From Cycas panzhihuaensis (taxonomy: Eukaryota; Cycadophyta): a stretch of DNA of 64,000 nt. The position numbers and the translations under genes were made by a program. This document shows, in pieces, positions 10,551 to 20,770 of this stretch. The DNA lies in NCBI GenBank assembly GCA_023213395.1, contig CM041465.1, positions 66,037,741 to 66,101,740 on the forward strand, in the 5' to 3' direction. How positions within the stretch are numbered: the stretch's first letter is position 1; every line of letters begins with the position of its first letter. The notes beneath the pieces were generated by a model that saw nothing but the letters and a program-made list of their open reading frames with translations, was not told where the DNA came from and made no database searches.

Positions 10551-10973
10551 ATGTCCCTCTACATATTTACCGATGACGGAAGTCGCGGTAACCCTAGACC
10601 TTCTGCCACTGCATGGATTCTTCGCAACCCCTCTGGACACGATTTCCTATGCTCTGGGGTCTTCCTCCTGGAGGCTACCAATAATGAAGATGAGTACACA
10701 GCTGTCATTGAAGCCCTCACTGATGCCCTCCGTTTCCATCACAGACCCATTATTCTACTTTGTGACTCTTAAGTTATGGTGTCCCATCTCACACAGGTTT
10801 ACCAAGTGAGATGCCCCCACTTAAGAACCCTTGCTTAGACCATCAGATCCCTCCTGGCCCGCTTCTCATCTATTGACATTCAGCATATTCCTCAGGCCCT
10901 CAATGCTGAGGTAGATAGCCTCGTTCGCCTCATCCTTGAGTGTTGCCTTCCTCTCCTCGCTGACCGTCCCTGA
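10551..10973 (+). pseudogene. Second, archaeal-type RNase H ORF of element A
   Basis: 140 codons with its own ATG, separate from pol and about 3.7 kb after it. Shows YIFTDDGSRGNPRPSATAWI (first catalytic Asp), EATNNEDEYTAVIEAL (Glu), IILLCDS (Asp) and a C-terminal HIPQALNAEVDSLVRLIL (fourth Asp). This FTDG..GNPGP..AA / N.EAEY / DSQ arrangement is the archaeal/bacterial RNase HI type found as an extra RNase H in plant Tat elements. CAA-to-TAA (10770-10772) and CAG-to-TAG (near 10838) changes interrupt it. It could remove RNA from the hybrid during reverse transcription. B has exactly the same length; C has a 4-base deletion. Confidence 0.85.
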
Positions 10974-11382
10974 GGCTTGTTCGGTCGCTCTATCGCCCAA
11001 CCCCCAGGTCATCATGCGCTTTGCCTCGTGATCTACTTGCACCTCTGAAACTTAGCCGCTAATGAGGCTAAACTATGGTGACTACCAGTTTTGCTTACTC
11101 TTCTCTTCTACTTGATTATGCACATCTCTTTGCATCTTTTGTGGTGGGGGCAGCCCCCTCGCCTTTCATTTTTTCCAGTTGATTCCTGGGTGGTGCATAA
11201 GTAGCCCCTATGATGTCTCCACCTCTACCTTCATATCCACACATTCCACCACGACACTCACTAGCACCCTTGACCACTGCTATGATCTTCATTTATATAT
11301 CTATATACACATGTGCTACTAACAGTTGTGTTGCCAACATTCGCCATCACATCATGCTTCCGAGCGGCGAGGCTCTGTTGCC
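10974..11382 (+). other. 3' untranslated interval before the PPT, element A
   Basis: No coding signal. Conserved in the three copies, with a TATATATCTATATACACATGT stretch near 11294 and the run GAGCGGCGAGGCTCTGTTGC just before the PPT. Confidence 0.4.
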
Positions 11383-11392
11383 AAGGGGGCAG
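11383..11392 (+). other. Polypurine tract of element A
   Basis: AAGGGGGCAG sits directly against the TGTTTC start of the 3' LTR, the expected plus-strand primer site. The same run is at 41145-41154 (B) and 53343-53352 (C, minus). Confidence 0.75.
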
Positions 11393-14126
11393 TGTTTCTC
11401 GGCTTTTGAGAATGGATACAGGGTGGTTGACTCAGGTAAGTGTAGGTATGCTTCTCACCTTATTGATTGTTTTCTTTTGTGATGAATATATGCTTGCATG
11501 TTTTAATCTCGTAGATGATCTTGTTGTCATCTACACCTATCTAGCCTATGATGACTATAGCGGGGGCACACTCCTAGTGAGTGTGGCACCTCGGTGGTCA
11601 TTTCACTTCCCACATTTAGCCCTACTCACCTCAAGACCCACTTGGCTCATGTCATCTTTGCCCGTATGACGACCTGTCATTGTTTAGTAGACTTGTCACG
11701 CCTTTTGAGTCCTATTTTTGCTCTTATGACTTGTTTGCTAGCTTGTCTGCCTCCTGGTAGGTGGTCGTGCCCCCCTGCCAGCCTCCTTGGTCATTGGCCC
11801 ATAGCCTAGGCTGGCTGGTTAGGCTAGTTTTAGCCTTTAGTCCTACACCGCCATAGATTTTGCAGTACCACAATATTTACGGCGGTACCACGATATTTAC
11901 GGTAGTGTGACTGTCTTAGTTTGTTTTTAAAAATCCACCATGGTAATTCTCATATTTATTGCAGAACTGCCATGTGTCTCACAACTTAAGTCACCACTAA
12001 CTATGCCCTAATCGCTTATTTAGGGTTTGGGCTGGGTATTTAAGTCTTCCCTAAGTCATTTTTAGGGATATTTTTGCTCATTTTTGGAAGGATCTGAAGG
12101 GAAACGTCCTACTCTCTGTTGTTCTCTGCTGCTCCACTACTACTCCAGGACCTAGTATCATTCTCCAGCACCCAGATCTCCTTTAGTATGGCTGAGACAT
12201 CTTCCCAGCCCCTTGTAAACCTTGGAGAGGGCTTCTTTGGAGAGATTCCAACACTTCCTTGCCTAGGCAGCCATCAAGCATACTCAAGTGTAGGTTTTCC
12301 TTCATCCACATTAGCAAGGGCTCTATACCTACTGTTCCATAGTCCTTTTACAGGTTTCTCAGCCTTCCCTCAGTAGTTCTTGACAGAGGCAAATGCCTCA
12401 CTTCTTCTCCACAGGTTTTTGTTGGTTTAGAGTCCTCTCTTGTCCAATTTATACCCAGGTTTACATGTGATTTCTAGCTTGTCTTAGCTTGCTCTTTGGG
12501 GGTTGGTTCTTGTCTTGTTTTGGACTGTTTTTCCCTACTACTAGGGCCTTTTTTCCTATGTTTCCTGCCGAGGACAGTGGCCAAAAGGGAATACACAAGG
12601 TTTGGGACAGAGCTGGGTGGATTTCATACCACCTTCCACACTCCTTAAGAGGCATTTTGCCCTCCAAACCTTCCCTTTTGCCCCGTGCTGCTCTTGGGAG
12701 TGAAACAAGGGTTTGATAAGCCATTTCTAGCCACTAAAATCAGTGTTAGCACTCATTACAATGCTGGTTTGAGGACTCGTCCCTTAATCCAGGCAACTCA
12801 CATAAGCCCTGGCTACTTGTCCCTTGCTCAACTTCACTCTTGGCAACCCGGCTTGCTTCCCATAGCACTCTGGTTTACTGTAGATCTCTTTGATCCTTTT
12901 TGGACCCTTGTTGCCTCTATTTCTAGCCTTCTTGCATAGCCATACCCTCACCGCCTTATGTCTCTTTGAGGGAGGGTAGGGTTGCTCCTTGCGGGAGGTG
13001 GGCCACTCTGACGCTTACTGACTTACCCATCATTTATTTGGTTAGTTTCTTTATAATTTGTCATTACAATATTGAATACTAACATATATGTGTAGAGGTT
13101 TATACTTGTTTCATACCTATATGTATTGTTAGGATCCTCTATTGTGTTGTTAGCACCCTTTCTCTGGAAAGGGATACTCCCATTTACTTGTAGGTGCACG
13201 AAGGATGCAAAGGATCCATTCCTTTCCCTTTCTCTCACAGATAAGTGCTTTTGCTTACATTTTATTTTAGTATTTCAGTTACTGTTATTATTTTGTCCCT
13301 TTCTCCTTTCTTAGCACTCTAGTGCCATTTCTGGGGAAGGTAAGGAAGCCCCACTCTTTATTCTATCGCAACCCTTCCCATTCACTGTACTTCATGGAGC
13401 GACTTTGGATACCTTGTGGGAATGCTGCCACTTTAACCGTGTCTCTATTCCAGGTACTTTCTCTCGCTCTACTTTATTTCCTTTTCTTTAAAGGCCTTTT
13501 GTACGGTAGTAATTAACTCATGTGAAAGGAAAAGGGAAATTAACTTTATTTCTTGATTTGTATTCCGTTTGTTATATTTCCCGCATTATATCCATTATAG
13601 GAAAAGGTCTTAGGAAGTCTCACCTTCTTACCTTTTCCCCTTCACCTTACAAACTCCCTCCTTGTCTCATTGACTTGCTTTGCTTAGTTAGTTTGCTTGC
13701 ATGTATCATAGCCCTTTCTCTTTGATTGTTCCTTTCACCTTTCCTCAGTCTTTTCCCACCTAGCCAGGTAACTGAGAAGATCTTATTCGTAGGTTGCTTG
13801 CTTGCCTACCCTTTCCTCGTTTCCCTTTGCCCTAGGGAAACCCTCAAAGGGTTTTCTCCTTTCCCTTCCAGCCATCTAAGGGTGGGAGGATCCTTCTCCT
13901 AGGTCTACTCAGGCTTATCTTTCACCTCCTCTCTTCTCGTTTGAAGTGGGGAACCACCTCCAGGTAGCTGGGTACCATCCACAGGTCCCGAACTCATGCT
14001 TCAGTGCATGGGGCACCCTATGTGGCATTTGCCTTACTCATAGGTCTTTATCTACACTTAATAACGCCATTGACTGCCCTAGTTATCCCTACTCAGTTAG
14101 GTAGATATCCCGTAGATGCACATCTA
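11393..14126 (+). repeat. 3' LTR of element A (2,734 bp)
   Basis: Starts TGTTTCTCGGC and ends GCACATCTA (original CATCCA end, C changed to T). Same length within a base or so as the 5' LTR of element B (2,733 bp). TATA-like TATTTAAG at 12037-12044 after a GGTACC-repeat motif (about 11850-11910). A CAG/GTAAGT splice-donor-like site lies about 40 bp from the left end. Short open frames here are not conserved between copies. Confidence 0.88.
12037..12044 (+). promoter_or_regulatory. LTR TATA box, element A 3' LTR
   Basis: GGGTATTTAAGTC after the phrase GGGTTTGGGCTG, about 645 bp into the LTR. Element C has the same TATTTAAG (52684-52691) and element B's 5' LTR has TATAAGTA (27656-27663) at the equivalent place, so transcription of the family probably starts just after it. 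Confidence 0.55.
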
Positions 14127-14670
14127 AGAGATAAAAAACCTAACTCTTCTCATTAACTCATCAAAGACTCATCTAACCTTTTATATATGGTGTTACATAA
14201 GAATATATAGATATAACTTTATAAGTTACTACCTTGGTGATTTCACAATACAATGGGAATAAACCATGGACTGACAAAAGACCCCTATAAGACACCAAAA
14301 AAATCTTCTTAGGGGCTTATGCCCTCAAATCACCACCTAGGGGAACACTGCCCCCTTAGACTCCCCATCCAGGGCCCCTACAATAGCCCTCTAAACCCCA
14401 TAATAGGGATTAGGTATGATCCCTATACCCATGTAACACTTGCAAAGTGCTTAATATATCTAATAGGTTGGTTGTTCATAATTAGTCACTCAGATAAGCA
14501 AATGACTATAATTTATTACAAGTTACTTGCCTATAAGAGATAAGCATGCAGGTGATACAGTATGATATAGTTGATATAATTTATTATAGGTTCTTAGATC
14601 TAACATATAAGATAAAGAACAAGGAATATTTAAGACTTAATATTTGAAGTCATTAGATATTAAGGGGAAG
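14127..14670 (+). other. AT-rich flank of element A, possibly a copia 3' region
   Basis: No gene recognised. It runs into a polypurine tract TTAAGGGGAAG (14660-14670) next to a copia-type LTR start, so it is probably the non-coding 3' end of an old copia element cut by element A. The middle (about 14275-14400) is C/G-run rich. Confidence 0.4.
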
Positions 14671-15065
14671 TGTTGGAATATGTGATTCCACATATATTTA
14701 TCTAATGTTTAATGTTATTATTAAATCCCAATCACATACATTGAGAGATGTAATAGCTTACATATTCATGTACAAATGCTATTAGATGTTCAAAAGGCTC
14801 ACATATTATAGGTTACTCATGAGGTAAATATTATTATAAATATATACATACCATCACTTAAGAACTTAAGAAAGGAGATGTAATCATTTTAATATCACAA
14901 GAAGAGCTCCTGCAGAGACTCCAACATTCTTTTATAGTTTTTCCCACATTGGGTTTTCCATGTCATATCTAGTGTATATCTCTTATAATATGCATATGTT
15001 AAATACTTGTTCTATAGTGATGTTATCTTTACTTTTTTATGTTATGATTGTGTATATATTCCTCA
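14671..15065 (+). repeat. Ty1/copia LTR fragment with PPT
   Basis: Starts TGTTGGAATATGTGATTCCA right after the PPT AAGGGGAAG, a very common plant copia LTR start. Downstream it has TTTTTCCCACATTGGGTTTT (about 14938), typical of copia R/U5 sequence. The end is uncertain: a TCCAACA terminus at 14926 would give 256 bp with TGTTGGA/TCCAACA ends, but the R/U5-like motif lies beyond it, so a longer LTR to about 15065 is preferred. Confidence 0.55.
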
Positions 15066-15179
15066 CGATGTTATATGAATAATTTATAGTATTAATATTG
15101 CATTACATAAATGCTTTATTTTCTCATATAGTACTTGAGTGAAGTTATAAATTCTAAGTAATTCATCCTCTAAGCATAT

Positions 15180-16370
15180 ATTTGTTAGAATATCTTTAGG
15201 CTATATTAGTACAATATCGTGGCTACTTCTCTTTATCTTACTTCTTCCAATATTACACCTCATTACTGAACTTTATAATCCTAGCTCATGCATCTCCTTC
15301 TTCATGTTGAGGCGGTGGTGGAAGATTCTCTCATCTAGCATTAATTTAAAAAGTATAAGTAGTTTTCCTCATTTATCCATTATTATTTCTAATACTAAAG
15401 TAATGCCCTTTGCTACCTAAAATTCATCTAGTTATTTTAGGACAATCATCATCCTAGTTTCATTGTTAAGGCCATCTAGAAACCATTCCATTAAGATACC
15501 TAATGTAAGTTTATTTTTATCATCAATGTACTTGAGAGTCCTTAAATCTTTTCATATAATTAGTGGTACTTTCCTTGGCTCCTTATCTCATGTTAGATAA
15601 CTCTCTCATGAGTGTAGCCAAGGCCTTTTAGATATCATACTTAGCCTTACCTGGTAGCATCAAACTTTTGCAATTAGTGATGGAAGATTGGGTAAAATAT
15701 AGAACCATGCAGTACCATGTTCTATTAAAGAATAGATAGAAAAGCCTATTATTCATATTAAGATTAATGATATTAAATATCATGCACATCATACAAAAAT
15801 TTTTAATGTTCTACTCTACTATGATTGTCTTATCACCATGAAACCTAAGACAAACCTCTAAGGCCTTGTTAGGGATTCGATGCTACTAATCTTATAAATT
15901 TAAATGGCTATTATAGTCTTAGGAGAGAATATTCCTTTGTATTGCATCTTGGTTAGACATTGCTAATGAGGCTTCTAATTCTCTAGATTCTTAGTTAGAG
16001 AAGAAATGTTATTTTACTTCACTAACACTATGGTTACTAATGAGTCTCCTTAATCGTTTTTACTAAGGAGAGTTATGGAGATCCTCATGTATACCTTGAG
16101 CATTTAACCAATGAGTATATAGCCTACTAGATGATTTATCCCACTTTACAAACAATGAACCCTAATTTATTATACAATAAAAATGATAAGAAGTAAAAAA
16201 GAATATTATGGGGGAAAGAGTCCCTAGTATGGTCACTAATTTTATTAACCTTTATTTTTGTGGCCCTAAGAGTTGGTTTATGATAAGGTTTAGTCTATAA
16301 TGTGTTTAATAAATAAACATAAGAAATAGAAGGGAAACTTCCAAATGTTCAACTCTCTAATAGACACCAC
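15180..16370 (-). pseudogene. Old gypsy gag fragment, copy 1 (minus)
   Basis: Reverse complement aligns along its length with copy 2 (16870-18070): both hold the GGCCATCTAGAAACCATTCCATT and GGTGGTGGAAGATTCTCTC blocks (plus-strand wording), and both end in AACTTCCAAATGT. The reading matches gag-type helices better seen in copy 2. No long frame remains. The spacing of homologous points is about 1.7 kb. Confidence 0.55.
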
Positions 16371-16427
16371 TCTATCATGAATCTAGATCAACTTTCCAAT
16401 AGACACCACTCTATCATTAATCTAACT
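16350..16427 (+). repeat. 39-bp tandem duplication
   Basis: Two units (16350-16388 and 16389-16427) starting CAACTCTCTAATAGACACC and CAACTTTCCAATAGACACC, at the end of gag copy 1; copy 2 has only one related unit. Confidence 0.75.
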
Positions 16428-16870
16428 CTCTTCTTAGGCAACTTCATAACATGAAAAAGACTCAATCTAGTAGGATACTTCTTCATTTCTTTTAAAATTT
16501 CTTTTTTATTTTTTGATTTTTTATCAAAGGCCTTTACATTCTTATCCATAATAGGAATTTTATCAATTTGTGGTATTCTTATAGGGATATCATATTTGAT
16601 TACCTTTTCTATTTGGTAAGTAATAACAATAATAGTAGCACCTTGTTCTTTAGTAAGATAACCTATTTATTTATTGAGATTGAGATCTAGTCATGACAAC
16701 TAATTCATTAGGAGTAAACATTGGTTCTTGGTTATCATAAAAAGATACCATTATGGCCTTAAAGACTCCATAGCTTGATGGTGATGCATCATCACTAACA
16801 TATAGATATACTAATAGATTTATGTAATATATATTGCTCATCAATGTACATGCCATTGAATTCATCCTTT
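16428..16870 (-). pseudogene. Possible gypsy gag/protease junction (minus)
   Basis: The minus-strand frame at 16865-16671 (64 codons) ends with FTPNELVVMTRSQSQ, resembling the TRSQ motif near the start of protease in gypsy polyproteins, and lies 3' of gag copy 2 on the same strand, the order expected of one element. The rest, 16428-16670, is AT-rich with no recognisable coding. Confidence 0.35.
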
Positions 16871-18070
16871 ATGCATGATTTTGTTAGACCATCTTTAGGC
16901 TTTTTTAGCCTAGTGATGGCCTATGGATCTTTCCCTTTGGCTTCCTTCTTCCAATATTACACCTTATTATTCAACTTTACGATCCTCACTTGTGCACCTC
17001 CTTTTGCTTTTTGAGGTGGTGGTGGAAGATTCTCTCTTCTAGGGTTAGTTTGAAAAGGAAAAGTAGTTTTTCCAATCTATCCATTATTGTTTCCAAAGTT
17101 AGAGTAAGGGCCTTTGTTGCTTGAAAATCATATAGTTCTTTTAGGATAATCATCATTATGGTTTCATGGTTAAGGCCATCTAGAAACCATTCCATTAGGA
17201 TACCTAGTGCAAATTTATTTTTAGCATCAATTTACTTGAGAGTTATCCAATCTCTCCATATAATTAATGGTACTTTCCTTAGCTCATTTTCTCATGTTGG
17301 ATAACTCTCTCATAAGTGTAGTTATGACCTTTGGTCTATCATATTTTAACCTTAAGTGTTGAAATAAAACTTTCCCTATCCGTGATTAAAGATTAGGTAA
17401 AATATAAAACCATGCAGTAATATTTTCTATTACAAAATGGATAAAAAGCCTAATAGTCATATTGGGCTTAGTGATATTAAATGCTATGCACATCATAAGA
17501 AAATTTTTAATATGCTACTCTACTATGATTGTCATGTCATTGTTAAACTTAGGGAATACCTCTAAGTCCTTATTAAGGATTTAATGCTACTAACCCTATA
17601 CTTTTAAAGGGATACTATGAGCCTAGTGGATAATATTTCTTTATGTTGCATTTTGGTTGTCCATCTCTAATGAGGATTCTAATTTTATGGATTCTTGATC
17701 AAAGAAGAAATCTTACTATTTTTCACTAACACTAGGGTTGCGAGTGAGTCTCTTTAATCTTCCTTCTTGAGGAGAGTTATGTAGACACCCCTATATACTT
17801 TAATCATTTAACTAAGAGGTATATGTCCTACTAGATGATTTAGCTAGCTTTATAAGCAATGAACTCCAATTGGTCATACATTAAAAATTACAAGCAAAAA
17901 AGAATGTTGTAGGAGAAAGAGTCCTTAGTATGATCACCAACATTGTTTCCCTTTATTTTTATGCCCCCAAGTGTTGGTTTATGATGAGGTCTAATCTATA
18001 AAGTATCCAATGAACAAATAGAAGAAACAAAAGGGCAACTTCCAAATGTCTAACTCTTTAATACAGTCAC
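16870..18070 (-). pseudogene. gag: Old gypsy gag fragment, copy 2 (minus)
   Basis: Best window is 17195-16986 (69 codons): MEWFLDGLNHETIMMIILKE then a Leu-rich helix, the shape of a retrotransposon capsid C-terminal region. A second frame carries a basic Pro-rich linker (NPRRENLPPPPQK, near 17030) expected between capsid and nucleocapsid. Upstream parts on the minus strand are shredded by stops. A LINE tail is inserted just beyond its far end at 18104. Confidence 0.5.
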
Positions 18071-18103
18071 TAGATTACAAAATAAATAGAGAAACTAATG
18101 TAC

Positions 18104-19068
18104 TCTTTTTTTTAATTAGGCAAAATAAATAAATCATGGGTTTTAAAATAGGATCCAATAACCTAGTATATCAATAAAAATATATCATCTGAGGCATAAA
18201 TTGGGCATGACAAACCCACAGCCAAAATATAAAACAATCCCTAAATCAAACTAAATCATGCCAGGATAAGCCCCTTGGATAGCTCTCATAGACCCTTTCT
18301 CCCTCAACTAGTCTTATAGATTCCTCTAAGATGTCCTCTCTATAAGTAATAGATATCATATTCCCCACTCCCTAGTTGGCCAGATTATCTGTTACTTTAT
18401 TATGCTCCTTGTAGATATGCTGAAGTTGGACACTCTCTAAACCTTTTAGGGCTTCCTAAGCATCCTTGACCATAGCCTGAGTTCTCCATTCTAGTGTAGT
18501 TAAATCATTCATAAGTTTTATCACATTAATTAAGTCACCCTCAAATATCGCCTTACTAAAGCCTCCCACTAGTTCCAACTCTACTGCTTTTAGCATAGCT
18601 ACCATCTTAGCATTGTAGTTCATCTATTGATCATAGTACTCTATAGAGGCCCAGATTACATTCCCTTTAGTGTCTCTACAGATTCCTCCATTTCTAGCCT
18701 CCCCAAGGTTTCCTTTAGAAGCTCCATCAAAATTTATTTTTACCTAGTGCTCTTCTGGTGGAACCTAGGAGCATATCTTTCTCTTCTCCTCCTAGATTTT
18801 TGGCTTTAACCCCCACTTATCTAGGATCTTCCCTTCCATCACCAATATATGCTTCTCCTATGTGAGCTTTACATTTTCCCTGATCCTAGTATAAATGTTA
18901 TTAAATATTCTATTTACATCCATCTATCTGTCCTAAAAACTCATCCTGTTTCTTTCTTTCCATAAGTTCCACGACAATAGTGGGAAGGTAATTCTCCAGA
19001 TACTACTGAGAACTTTGCTCTTATAGGGGCTCTGCCAGGAGATCCACTAGTCCACGATATTCCTTGAT
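18104..19068 (-). mobile_element. 5'-truncated LINE (non-LTR) tail with RNase H domain
   Basis: Minus-strand reading gives the zf-RVT-like WNLWKERNR (about 18955) and a plant LINE-type RNase H: VKINFDGASKGNLGEARNGG (about 18745-18690), then AMLKAVELELVGG, IFEGDLINVI and HIYKEHNKVTDNLAN (about 18400). Frames are broken by stops. The 3' end has an 8-A tail (T run 18106-18113 on plus). A 15-bp target duplication flanks it: GAGAAACTAATGTAC (18089-18103) and GAGAAACTAGTATAC (19069-19083), 13 of 15 identical, typical of target-primed reverse transcription. Confidence 0.82.
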
Positions 19069-19083
19069 GAGAAACTAGTATAC

Positions 19084-20438
19084 ATTATTTACAAGGATGA
19101 ATGATTAGTTATAAAGCTCTTTTATGAACATTTTATCCTTTTTTTGGTCTTTTTTATTTTTATAAGAAAGGCTAAAAATATAACAAGTTTAGAAGAGAGA
19201 AAAGAATAAAGAAATATGTCTTAGACCATCACCATTCTAAGTCTCATGATATTAACTTAGTCTTATTGTAATAAATAAATAATAGTAGAGTTAAATTAGT
19301 TCAATTAATATTGTAACATAAAATTCTTAATAATTTAAAGTAATTAACACTAAATAAATCAGATGTAGTTCTTTCAGTTTATCAAGAAAATAAAATTTTA
19401 CATCAAAAACATATTATGGCTACTTCTATACATAAAACATGAATTGAGTAAGCTCTATTTACCCCTAATTGGTTATAGGGATCCATTCTATAAAATTAAT
19501 ATGATGTATGATAATCTTAAGCCTAACAAAAGGAAAACTTTTAGCAAAAAATAATTAGAAGAACTTACAAAGTGGAATTTATAAGTGACAAAACTAACAA
19601 GAGAAATACAACCTCAACTAAATTTTTTTAAAACCCTTTTATATTTGTTATATTACCTTTTAATATTATCTCTATCTTGTAATCGTTTCCTAGTTGAAGG
19701 GGAATCTTCTCAAATTATAAATATCCAAATATATTTACTTTCAATGGATAAGTATCCATGAAATGTTACCTCTTTAACTCAAAACTAGGCTATATTTAAC
19801 AAGTATAATATTTTAAATGATGACCCAAATATTTCAATTATTTAAAGTGGTTGTTTGATTTATTTCTCCCATTTACTATGATAAAAAAATGTTACACTTT
19901 AGATTTGGGTCAATGCCTTTGATATGTTGGCTTCTAAAGGCCATGGAAACCCTTTATTGGCCTAATAATAAAGTAAATAGAAAAAATAACTATAAAAATC
20001 AAAGTTTTATCATGAATATAAATATTTAGCCTTAATTAAATAATAAGATTTAGTCTAATAACCTACATCTCTAAGATTTAGGTCATTCCTCATTACTCTA
20101 CATCTAAATTGTTCATTCATATGGACTTTAAAAGCTATTTATATATGCTAATATTTTAGTTTAAGGATTTCCTATATTTCAAAGATGTAGAGATAAGTGT
20201 TACCATGCCAAATAAACCTTAGTGAAAGTGCAAGAAAAGATATTATAAAAACACACTATACTGATCCCCATAAAATATTTAATTATCAAAGAGCTTATAT
20301 ATTTTCATCTTCTTGTTTTCTATATCTCTACAAGTTTAATAATTGAAGTCCTTTCCCATTTAATCATTTTCAAAATGGGCTTCAAACAACAATGTTAATA
20401 ACTACATGAAGATGAAGTATCCATTTTAGAGAAGGTAA
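19084..20438. other. AT-rich sequence, nothing recognised
   Basis: No open frame or motif supports a gene on either strand. Contains A/T-rich low complexity only. Confidence 0.6.
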
Positions 20439-20443
20439 CTTAT

Positions 20444-20765
20444 TGTCACAGGTTACCGTTGCACCAAAAGCCCTAGGGTGATTTGGGAAGAGGACTTCCT
20501 TGTGATAGTTAGCGTCACGTGCTCCAACACTCCCCCATCACAAGGAGTCGGTTATACCTACATGGATTGGCATGTCCACCATGGCGTTCTTTGGTAGGAC
20601 ACAATGCCTTCACAAATATTCGGGTGTGCTACCGTGGTACACAAGACCAGATTTAAACCCTGGCCACTCTGATACCACTTGTCACAGGTTGTCGTTACAC
20701 CAAAAGCCTCAGGGTGATTTGGGAAGAGGACTTCCTTGTGATAGTTAGCATCATGTGCTCGAACA
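20444..20765 (-). mobile_element. TRIM: 322-bp terminal-repeat retrotransposon in miniature
   Basis: Two 86-bp direct repeats (20444-20529 and 20680-20765) of form TGTTsGAGCACGTGAC...CCTGTGACA on the minus strand, so they start TG and end CA. Two bases inside the 5' repeat (minus) is TGGTATCAGAGTGGCCAGGG, the classic initiator Met tRNA primer site, and directly before the 3' repeat is the polypurine tract GATGGGGGAG (about 20530-20540). A perfect 5-bp target duplication CTTAT is at 20439-20443 and 20766-20770. The 150-bp core codes for nothing; a minus frame at 20848-20558 is incidental. It needs proteins from other LTR elements. Confidence 0.93.
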
Positions 20766-20770
20766 CTTAT

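Larger units (their letters stand above)
1..14126 (+). mobile_element. Element A: giant Ty3/gypsy retrotransposon, 5' LTR off-window
   Basis: Nearly complete gypsy-type element. In order: last 26 bases of the 5' LTR, PBS, gag, protease, RT, RNase H, integrase, stem-loop, antisense PMD-like gene, second RNase H ORF, PPT and a 2,734-bp 3' LTR. The order RT-RH-INT defines Ty3/gypsy; no chromodomain is seen after integrase. The Arg-tRNA-like PBS, large size and second RNase H suggest the Tat/Ogre branch (inference). From about position 961 onward gag-pol lies in one frame, with many in-frame stops mostly explained by C-to-T or G-to-A changes; a frameshift lies in gag near 940-960. It should be non-coding now. 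The right border is set by alignment to the LTR ends of elements B and C. Confidence 0.9.

Noticed and set aside
14127-14131. AGAGA as the target duplication of element A
   Set aside because: The left flank of A lies outside the window, so no pair can be compared.
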